Part shown: positions 1 through 5,844 of the stretch, piece after piece
Layout of the letters: each line of letters starts with the position of its first letter
How positions within the stretch are numbered: the first letter of the stretch is position 1
Source: an uncultured Pseudomonadota bacterium
GTDB lineage: Bacteria > Myxococcota_A > UBA9042 > CAIXZC01
Assembly: GCA_937884235.1 (NCBI GenBank)
Contig: CALGBT010000185.1
Location: 1 to 10,596, forward strand
Length of the DNA stretch: 10,596 bases
Direction: 5' to 3'
The notes under the pieces: generated by a model
What the model was told of the DNA's origin: nothing
Seen by the model: the letters and a program-made list of their open reading frames with translations, nothing else
The model's database searches: none
Made by a program: the position numbers and the translations under genes

Positions 1-103
1 AAGATCCTTCCGGGCAATCGGCATCGGACTGGCATTCGCTCTCGGCGAAGGCGGAGGTGGGCAGCAGCATCATAACAGCGAGCATAGCGAGCAGTTTCTT
101 CAT
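1..103 (-). CDS. N-terminus of an exported Cys-rich protein (partial)
   Basis: Only the first 34 codons are in the window; the gene runs off the left edge. The ATG (complement of 101-103) is preceded by a strong Shine-Dalgarno sequence, AGGAGGAG (complement of 111-118), at 7 bases, so the start is well supported. The protein begins MKKLLAMLAVMMLLPTSAFA, a classical Sec signal peptide with two lysines, a hydrophobic core and an AFA cleavage site, followed by ESECQSDADCPEGS. The C-x-S-D-x-D-C-P-x-G pattern is common in secreted cysteine-rich proteins of myxobacteria-like genomes, often as the first of several disulfide-rich units. Function cannot be assigned from this fragment; export and a Cys-rich mature part are what the sequence shows. 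Confidence 0.85.
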   Translation of the reverse strand, partial: MKKLLAMLAVMMLLPTSAFAESECQSDADCPEGS

Positions 104-361
104 GACCTTTCTCCTCCTGGAAAATGAAATCACTCAATTTCAAGTGGCATCCTAACCCATGATGGGCCGGGTCGCCAGTTCTGTATGGTATCTTGTGCAA
201 CCGGCGTGCCAACCAGATTGCCTAGGGGAAAAGAGCGCTGCACCCCGTGTGGCGTGGCATTTCTCGTGCTGACGCTGCGAACTGGCGGACAGATCGATGC
301 CGGAGCGGTGCTGAACATGCACGCACGGGAAAATTTTGCCCGCTCAGCGAGAGGAGGGTGC
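104..361. other. Intergenic gap upstream of the exported Cys-rich gene
   Basis: These 258 bases lie between the stop of the GAF gene and the start of the exported Cys-rich gene. I see no convincing gene. The part nearest the Cys-rich start (about 121-145) is AT-rich compared with the surroundings and holds a dyad, TGAAAT-N6-ATTTCA. A second short dyad, CCCAT-G-ATGGG, lies at 156-166. A 9-base inverted repeat pairs 173-181 with 279-287. Just after the GAF stop is CGGG, AAAATTTT, G, CCCG (326-342), a weak hairpin that could slow transcription but is not a clear intrinsic terminator. Confidence 0.5.
125..142. promoter_or_regulatory. Dyad TGAAAT-N6-ATTTCA upstream of the exported Cys-rich gene
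   Basis: A perfect 6-base inverted repeat with a 6-base spacer lies 22-39 bases upstream of the Cys-rich gene's ATG, just before its Shine-Dalgarno sequence, in the most AT-rich part of the gap. Its position suits an operator or a promoter-overlapping site. I recognise no specific regulator consensus, and a dyad this short could arise by chance. Confidence 0.3.
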
Positions 362-1504
362 TCAGCCTCCCAGCCAGTATTCCAGTTGGGGGAAGAGGGT
401 AGTCCCGACGTAGTTAGCGAGGGCGAGGTCAGAGGCGGAAAACCGTTTGGCACCCAGCGCATCGGCCAGGAGAAGGATGCCCCGGGTGCGGGGCCCGTTG
501 GTAATCGCCGCCAGGAGGCCGGAATCGGGGCTGTAGCCCAACCAGGGGGAAAGGTGGCTGGCAAGCATTACTCCTCCTGGGCTGTTGTCCAGGACCATGG
601 ACATTCCACAGAGGAGGGGCAGTTCCATGGGGGTGCCTTCCACCGGACGGGTCTTCGAGGAATCGTCATCGATGATGGTATGTCCCAGAGTGTGCATGGC
701 CGTAAGGTCATCCCCCGAGCCCCGGAGGTAGAGGACGGCGGTCCGCGACGGCAGTGCTGCGAGGAGCAGGGGCAGGGAGCGAGTTGCCACATGTTCGGCC
801 GAACGGCAGGAGCGGAGAGTTGCTTCCATGGCTTCCTGGAGCCATTCGTATCCCTGGGGAGGTCGTGGGCCACCGATATTGTCAGAGCTCTTACTGCGGG
901 CGGCCTGGCGCAACTCGTCCAGGTCGACGCGGAGGGACGTGAGCGTGTCTGACTGCTTCGATTCCACGTCCACCACCTGAATGAAGCGAACGTCCCGAGC
1001 GTTGTCCAGGGCGACCATGGCCGGCGAGGAGTCGCGTCTTTCCCGGGCCATCGCGATGGCCTTCTGCTCAGCCTCGACTCGACGCTCGATCTCCCGCCGG
1101 TCGAAAACCATACAAGGATGCGGATTGCGACGAGTCGTGGTGCTGGGCTCCATTCTTGGTATGGCCGGTGCGGCTGCCGCAGCTCTGGCTCCCAACTCGG
1201 CCTCAAGGTAAGTCATGGTGCCAAAGGGGGTGCGGCGGTGCGAGCCAGATTCGATAGTCGTTGGTGGTGCGATGTCCTCAGAGTGGACTGGGCGGATGTG
1301 GAACTGGCGGCCATCAAGGGGATTGCGGACAAGAATAGAGCCGTCGTCTTTGATCTCGCAGACTGCTTTGCCCCGGGGTATTTGCTCCTCGCCCATGCGG
1401 GAGAGAGCGGACTGGAGAGCGTTGAGCCAATTGGGGGCATCAACAGCCAGAACGGCTGATTCGTCACTGGAGTGGCCCGGCGGTATGGTCAGTTCAAATC
1501 GCAT
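362..1504 (-). CDS. GAF-domain protein with N-terminal MRFELTIPPG domain
   Basis: A predicted cytosolic protein of 380 residues. Residues 1 to about 75 form a compact domain (MRFELTIPPG at the start, WLNALQSALSRMG, then a short beta-rich part with AVCEIKDDGSILVRNP); similar domains occur in myxobacterial proteins of unknown role. Residues about 130-160 are charged and helical (REIERRVEAEQKAIAMARERR) and may form a coiled coil. From about residue 215 to the end there is a GAF-like fold, with TAVLYLRG in the first part and TRGILLLADALGAKRFSASDLALANYVGT near the C-terminus; the last segment is the typical GAF ending. GAF domains bind small ligands or act in signalling, but no catalytic partner domain is attached. 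An in-frame ATG at 1541-1543 would add 13 residues; I reject it because the promoter lies inside that extension and GAGG precedes the ATG at 1502-1504. Ligand unknown. Confidence 0.75.
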   Translation of the reverse strand: MRFELTIPPGHSSDESAVLAVDAPNWLNALQSALSRMGEEQIPRGKAVCEIKDDGSILVRNPLDGRQFHIRPVHSEDIAPPTTIESGSHRRTPFGTMTYLEAELGARAAAAAPAIPRMEPSTTTRRNPHPCMVFDRREIERRVEAEQKAIAMARERRDSSPAMVALDNARDVRFIQVVDVESKQSDTLTSLRVDLDELRQAARSKSSDNIGGPRPPQGYEWLQEAMEATLRSCRSAEHVATRSLPLLLAALPSRTAVLYLRGSGDDLTAMHTLGHTIIDDDSSKTRPVEGTPMELPLLCGMSMVLDNSPGGVMLASHLSPWLGYSPDSGLLAAITNGPRTRGILLLADALGAKRFSASDLALANYVGTTLFPQLEYWLGG

Positions 1505-1507
1505 ATA

Positions 1508-1548
1508 CCCTCGCAAGAGAAATATCAGATCGGCGGCGCCCATGTCAA
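1508..1548 (-). promoter_or_regulatory. Sigma70-type promoter and RBS of the GAF gene
   Basis: Reading on the minus strand, a perfect -35 box TTGACA (complement of 1543-1548) is followed after 16 bases by GATATT (complement of 1521-1526), a four-of-six match to TATAAT. Transcription would begin near 1514, leaving a leader of about 10 bases that contains GAGGG (complement of 1508-1512) just before the ATG at 1502-1504. This decides the start codon, since the longer reading frame would begin upstream of the transcription start. Confidence 0.55.
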
Positions 1549-1562
1549 CGACGCTACGACCT

Positions 1563-1576
1563 GCGCGTTAGCGCGC
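1563..1576. repeat. GCGCG-TTAG-CGCGC hairpin in the divergent spacer
   Basis: A perfect 5-base GC stem with a four-base loop lies midway between the divergent GAF and CoA-transferase genes, 44 bases upstream of the latter's start. No T-run follows on either strand, so it is not an intrinsic terminator. It could be a regulator site for either gene; in GC-rich DNA it could also be chance. Confidence 0.3.
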
Positions 1577-1584
1577 GTCATCTC

Positions 1585-1620
1585 TTGAACGTGAGGGCAG
1601 CATGCGGTAAGTTGGTCCAA
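1585..1620 (+). promoter_or_regulatory. Possible promoter and TTGG-T-CCAA dyad at the operon start
   Basis: TTGAAC (1585-1590) and TAAGTT (1608-1613) are 17 bases apart and could be weak -35 and -10 boxes; the second matches TATAAT at only three positions. The small dyad TTGG-T-CCAA (1612-1620) overlaps the first base of the CoA-transferase ATG. There is no good Shine-Dalgarno sequence near that ATG. If these boxes are used, the message would start almost at the ATG and be leaderless. The dyad could be an operator for the operon's own FadR-type regulator, since that family uses short palindromes. This is a guess. Confidence 0.25.
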
Positions 1621-2957
1621 TGGAAACTGAGACCTCTCCGCGAGAGCAATATCATCAGAAGCTTGTTACGCCTACGGCCGCGGCCGAGCTTGTTCAGACA
1701 GGCGACATGGTCACCGTTACCGGTGGGAGCATGCAGCCCTTCGGTTTTCTGGCAGCCCTGAGCCGACGCCGGGATTTGCGTCGGGTCACAGTTTCCTCGT
1801 CCATGAGTCTCTTACCCGCCGATTTTCTAGTGCGCCAGTTTGCGGCCGCCGCTCGCGGGGAGGCAGTGGAGCGGGAGATAAGGTGGTCGAGTGTCTTGGT
1901 CGGTCCAGGCACTGGCGAGGGGGTAGCAACGGGAGTGGTCGATTTTGTTCCGGTATCGCTACCGAATCTTGGGCGTGCCTTGCAGGGTACGCGTCTTGAC
2001 GTTCTTGTCGTTGGCAGCAGCGGCATGGACGAGAAGGGCAACTTCAACCTGGGCTGCAATGTGGATTGGATGCCCGAGCTGATAACGAGCACCAATCTTG
2101 ATGAGACTCTGGTGGTGGTGGAGGTGAACCCGAGTCTGCCTCGGACGATGGGGACGACGACCTTTCCGTTGCGTATCGTTGATCGCATTCTGGAGGTCCC
2201 TCGGACCCCGGTTGATTTGCCGGTGGGCGCTGAAAGGAAAGAGGCCCGGGCCATTGGCGCATTCCTCAACGGTCTGGTCCCTGACGGCGCCACGTTGCAT
2301 TTGGGGATTGGTGATCTGGTTTCGCAGGCCGCATCACTGCTGGATGGGAAGAGGGACCTGGGTCTACATTCGGATCTGATCAGCGATGTGGCGTTGCATT
2401 TGCGGGACCGGGGCGCGTTGACGGGCAAGTTGAAGGTTCATTTTCCTGGCAGGTGGGTTGGCAGCTTCCTGCTGGGGTCGCGCCGGCTCTACGACTTTGC
2501 CAATGACAACCCGGTTGTCGCTTTGCACTCCTACGATTTCGTAACGCGGCCGGAGAACATTCTGCGCAATCCGAAGGTGGTGTCCATTTCCCAGGGAGTC
2601 TGTGTGGACCTGTCTGGGCAAGTTGCCACCCAGAGTTCGCAAATGGAGTTTGCCTCGCATCCAGGGGTGCTGCGCACCTTCCACTCCGCGGCGGCCTCCA
2701 GTCCTGGTGGCGCCGGCATTGTTGTGCTACCTTCCGTTTCAGCGTTGGGCAGAGGAACAAATGTTGTAGATGTGCTACCGGCCGGTTCTGCAGTGGGAAT
2801 TCCTCGGGATGAAGTGGATGTTGTGGTGACAGAGCATGGCATTGCCCGACTACGGGGTGCGACTCTGCCCGAACGGGCGTTGGCCATGATCTCGGTGGCG
2901 CATCCGAAATGGCGTGATGCGCTCGCGGCGAGAGCTCGGAAGGCGGGACTTCTTTGA
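1620..2957 (+). CDS. Acetyl-CoA hydrolase/CoA-transferase family protein
   Basis: A 445-residue protein of the family that includes acetyl-CoA hydrolases and 4-hydroxybutyrate CoA-transferases, close to the usual length. Family landmarks are GMDEKGNFNLG, VEVNPSLPRTMG, LHLGIGDLVSQAASLL and, near the end, VVVTEHGIARLRGATLPERA with ISVAHPKWRDAL. Such enzymes move CoA between carboxylic acids through a glutamyl-CoA intermediate, in the cytosol. Two parts differ from the canonical form. Where the catalytic Glu is expected in the GIHTEM motif, this protein has GLHSDL, with Asp252 at that position. The usual GxGGQxDF loop is replaced by SHPGVLRTF (346-354). The protein may have altered chemistry or specificity, or may have lost CoA-transfer activity. 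An in-frame stop at 1608 makes ATG 1620 the earliest start; it lacks an obvious RBS. First gene of a likely four-gene operon, ending 22 bases before the next. The substrate cannot be told. Confidence 0.88.
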   Translation: METETSPREQYHQKLVTPTAAAELVQTGDMVTVTGGSMQPFGFLAALSRRRDLRRVTVSSSMSLLPADFLVRQFAAAARGEAVEREIRWSSVLVGPGTGEGVATGVVDFVPVSLPNLGRALQGTRLDVLVVGSSGMDEKGNFNLGCNVDWMPELITSTNLDETLVVVEVNPSLPRTMGTTTFPLRIVDRILEVPRTPVDLPVGAERKEARAIGAFLNGLVPDGATLHLGIGDLVSQAASLLDGKRDLGLHSDLISDVALHLRDRGALTGKLKVHFPGRWVGSFLLGSRRLYDFANDNPVVALHSYDFVTRPENILRNPKVVSISQGVCVDLSGQVATQSSQMEFASHPGVLRTFHSAAASSPGGAGIVVLPSVSALGRGTNVVDVLPAGSAVGIPRDEVDVVVTEHGIARLRGATLPERALAMISVAHPKWRDALAARARKAGLL

Positions 2958-2979
2958 ACCTGACTCAAGGATATGATAA

Positions 2980-5091
2980 ATGACCTACATGAATCCCAAG
3001 GTGTTGGCGGCAAGTGCTATGCTGCTCTTGTTCAGCGCTGCTGCCGGCTGTAAGAGTGGCCCGGAGACGCCGGCGTTGACGGTGTTGGGTTCGGTAACCG
3101 TCGCCGTCGACAAGGGGGCGGGGGGCAAGCAGGCCGAGGGGCGCGAGTACTTCATCGAAGAGGTGAATGGCATTGCCTTGGTGCAGCTCTACGCAGATGG
3201 CTTTGATGAGCTGGCATTGAAGGAGAAACTCCTCGCCTATTACCTGTATAAGGCATCTGTCGCAGGGCGCGATATCGCTTTTGACCAGAAGCACCGTTAT
3301 GCGATTACGATGCGGAAGTTGCTGGGCCAGATTCTGAGTCACCCGTTGGGGATTGCTGAAGAGGCTGAGGCGGCCATCCGTACCTATACGAAGTTCTTCT
3401 GGCTCAACAACGGGCCCTATTCCGAGCGCAACAAGACGAAACTCCTAGCCCCCTTCACGCGCACAGAGTTTGCCGAAGCGTTGGGAGTTGCTCGGGCCAA
3501 TGGAGCCGAATTCGGTGGGTTCACCGTCCCTCTTCATGTTCTGCTCTCGCAACTTGATGGCCTTCTTTGGGACCCACAGTTTGAGCCCTTGGCAACCAAC
3601 AAGAATCCAGGCCCTGACGGCGACATTTTGCGGGACAGCGCCAATAACCTTTACGAGGGCGTCACGGTTGCCGACCTGCAGGGATTGGAGGAGCAGTATC
3701 CGCTGAATTCCCGGGTTGCCAAGCAGTGCCCGGCGCGCAAGCCCTGCACCGTGGTCGAGGAAGTGTACCGGGTTGGCAGGAAGGACGAGAAAGGGCGTAA
3801 GTGGGTGATTGAGCCGGGGCTCTACGCGGCGCAACTGGCCGGAGTGGTGGAGAACCTTGAGAAGGCAATCCCTTACGCTGAGGATGGACAGGCCGAGTAT
3901 CTGCGCAAGCTGATAGAGTTCTTCATCACCGGTGACCCCAAGTTGTTTGATGAGGCCAGCATCGCGTGGCTCAAGCAGGACCCGGCAGTGGATGTGATTA
4001 TCGGCTTCATCGAAACCTACAAGGATGCCCGTGGGCAGAAAGGTGAGTGGGAAGGCCTGGTCTATTACACCGACCGGAATCTGACGGGAACAATGAAGTC
4101 CATCGCCGACAACGCAGCATATTTTGAAGAGCGCGCACCGTGGGCTGACCAGTACAAGAAGAAGGACATTCGGGTGCCCGTTGCCACTGCCATCAATGTG
4201 CTTGTCGGGGTCGGGGGAGCCGGGCCGTCAATACCTTTGGGGATCAACCTTCCCAATGCCCAGTGGATTCGGGAGCAACATGGTTCTCGCAGCGTGCTGC
4301 TATCCAATGTTCTGGCGGCAGCCAGGGCCGCGGTATCGGACAAGGCGCTGCTGGAGTTTGCGCTCCCAGAGGAGGTACCTGTTGTGCGTCATCATCGCGA
4401 AGCCGTTGGTCGCGCCATGGTTGCGCTGCATGAGGTGGTGGGCCATGGGTCGGGGAAGGCCGGGGATTCGCTGGCAGTGGACCCATCCGAGGCTTTGCAG
4501 GAGACCTATTCGACCCTTGAAGAGGCGAGGGCGGAGTTGGTTGCACTCTACCACGTGTCGGACCCCAAGCTGGTGGAGATTGGCGCACTGTCGGGGGCCG
4601 ATGCTGCCCTGGTGGCCTACGCCGACTACATCCGCAACGACCTGCTGCAGTTGCGCCGAGTCAAGGTCGGCAGCCGGTTCGAAGACGATCACATGCGCGC
4701 CATTCACTTGATTGTGCAGTATATCCTGGGCAACAGTCAGGCGGTGAAGGTAATGCAGGTTGATGGCAAGACCTACTATGCGCTGGTTGATGCCGATGCG
4801 GCACGCAAGGCGGTGGGGACGCTGCTTTCAGAGGTCATGCGCATCAAGGCCGAAGGCGATGTTGATTCGGCCCGGGCGCTGGTTGCCCGCTATGCCATCG
4901 ATTTTGATCCGGCCCTGCGGGACGAAGTGGTGAAGCGGGCTGCTGCTGCCGGCGTTCCCGACTTTGTTGCTTTCCACGTGCCCGACGTGAAGTTGGTCTT
5001 GGGGGATGATGGTGTCCCCAGCGACGTGGTGGTCGACTATTCCAAAGATTTCCTCACAACCATGTTGGAATGGGACCTGATGGGTCGCTGA
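2980..5091 (+). CDS. Dipeptidyl-peptidase III (family M49), predicted lipoprotein
   Basis: A 703-residue zinc metallopeptidase that removes dipeptides from the N-terminus of short peptides. The M49 signature is intact: H484-E-V-V-G-H489 supplies two zinc-ligand histidines and the catalytic Glu485, and E514-E-A-R-A-E519 supplies the third ligand (Glu515). The flanks match the family: EYPLNSR-type text near residue 240, IIGFIETYKDARGQKGEWEG, INLPNAQWIREQHGS and LIVQYILGNS. The motif spacing of about 30 residues is of the short, bacterial type. The N-terminus is a lipoprotein signal: a hydrophobic stretch ending SAAAG then Cys24, so the mature protein should be lipid-anchored in the envelope. 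The lipobox is slightly weak, with Ala at -3. ATG 2980 is preferred over ATG 2989 because AAGGA (2967-2971) lies 8 bases before it. Its stop TGA shares a base with the next gene's ATG. Family clear; location inferred. Confidence 0.92.
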   Translation: MTYMNPKVLAASAMLLLFSAAAGCKSGPETPALTVLGSVTVAVDKGAGGKQAEGREYFIEEVNGIALVQLYADGFDELALKEKLLAYYLYKASVAGRDIAFDQKHRYAITMRKLLGQILSHPLGIAEEAEAAIRTYTKFFWLNNGPYSERNKTKLLAPFTRTEFAEALGVARANGAEFGGFTVPLHVLLSQLDGLLWDPQFEPLATNKNPGPDGDILRDSANNLYEGVTVADLQGLEEQYPLNSRVAKQCPARKPCTVVEEVYRVGRKDEKGRKWVIEPGLYAAQLAGVVENLEKAIPYAEDGQAEYLRKLIEFFITGDPKLFDEASIAWLKQDPAVDVIIGFIETYKDARGQKGEWEGLVYYTDRNLTGTMKSIADNAAYFEERAPWADQYKKKDIRVPVATAINVLVGVGGAGPSIPLGINLPNAQWIREQHGSRSVLLSNVLAAARAAVSDKALLEFALPEEVPVVRHHREAVGRAMVALHEVVGHGSGKAGDSLAVDPSEALQETYSTLEEARAELVALYHVSDPKLVEIGALSGADAALVAYADYIRNDLLQLRRVKVGSRFEDDHMRAIHLIVQYILGNSQAVKVMQVDGKTYYALVDADAARKAVGTLLSEVMRIKAEGDVDSARALVARYAIDFDPALRDEVVKRAAAAGVPDFVAFHVPDVKLVLGDDGVPSDVVVDYSKDFLTTMLEWDLMGR

Positions 5092-5834
5092 TGTCAGAGT
5101 TCACCACAACTGGCCGCCGCAACAAGTCAGACGAAATCGTCGACAGCCTCCTGGAGCAGATCTTTGGTGGCCACTATCTCCCGGGGGAGAAGTTGCCGCC
5201 GGAACGTGATCTGGCAGCGTCTTTCGCTACCAATCGCCATACGCTGCGAGAGGCGCTGAGGAATCTGCAGACACTGCGGGTGGTTTCCGCTCGACAAGGT
5301 GATGGCCAGCGGGTGATGGACTATGAAACGGACGGCGAGATCAACTTGCTGCCCCACTATCTGCGTCACTCGAAGGACGATGTCGGACGGTTGCAAGCCA
5401 TCTCTGACATGTTGGCGCTGCGAAGAGTTTTGTTGGGCGAGGTGTGCGCTTTGACGGCGCGTCACGGCAGTCTGGAAGACCGCGCTGCGCTTGAGGACTT
5501 GATGGTTCGCCAGCGGTCCAATGAGGGCCAACCGGAGTTGCTCATCATTACTGATCTGGAGATCGCCATGACCATGGTGCGGGCCAGCGGGTCGCTGGCC
5601 TACCGCTGGATCTTCAATACCATGGCCCAGCTCTTCGCAGAGATTGCTTTCCAGTGGCCCCTGCTCTGGGTTTATCCTGCGGACTACATCGAATCTTTGG
5701 CCCGGGTCGTTGCGGAAGTCGCTGCGGGTGACGAGGTGGGGGCGCGGGAGGCAATGGACGGTCATCTCAGGCGCAGTGATGAGGTGATCATGGAGACGCT
5801 CAACCGGTTGGGGAATCTCCAGCCCGCTAAGTGA
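5091..5834 (+). CDS. GntR-family regulator, FadR type
   Basis: A 247-residue DNA-binding regulator. Residues 10-78 form the GntR winged helix: PGEKLPPERDLA (31-42), recognition helix region NRHTLREALRNLQ (48-60) and wing RQGDG (68-72). Residues about 85-240 form the all-helical effector domain. Of the FCD metal ligands, Asp155 and His225 remain, but the His expected four residues after Asp155 is Ala159, and the His expected near 203 is Leu. Loss of these ligands, and features such as INLLPHYL and ASGS, resemble E. coli FadR, which binds acyl-CoA rather than a metal and carboxylate. An acyl-CoA ligand is therefore plausible but unproven. The start at 5091 overlaps the DPP III stop as TGATG, indicating translational coupling; an upstream in-frame ATG at 5070 would add seven residues inside DPP III and lacks an RBS. 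It sits third in the operon and probably controls it. Confidence 0.88.
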   Translation: MSEFTTTGRRNKSDEIVDSLLEQIFGGHYLPGEKLPPERDLAASFATNRHTLREALRNLQTLRVVSARQGDGQRVMDYETDGEINLLPHYLRHSKDDVGRLQAISDMLALRRVLLGEVCALTARHGSLEDRAALEDLMVRQRSNEGQPELLIITDLEIAMTMVRASGSLAYRWIFNTMAQLFAEIAFQWPLLWVYPADYIESLARVVAEVAAGDEVGAREAMDGHLRRSDEVIMETLNRLGNLQPAK

Positions 5835-5844
5835 GGTAGGAGCC

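Noticed and set aside
326..342. CGGG-AAAATTTTG-CCCG as an intrinsic terminator of the GAF gene
   Set aside because: The stem is only four bases plus an imperfect AT core, and no T-run follows on the minus strand.
130..564. 144-codon minus-strand frame reaching into the left gap
   Set aside because: Most of it overlaps the GAF gene in another frame, and the part in the gap has no RBS and no recognisable protein features.
185..952. 255-codon plus-strand frame
   Set aside because: It is antisense to the GAF gene, has no recognisable domain, and reads as Arg- and Gly-rich shadow typical of GC-rich DNA.
1694..2428. 244-codon minus-strand frame
   Set aside because: It is antisense to the well-supported CoA-transferase gene, with Arg- and Pro-rich composition.
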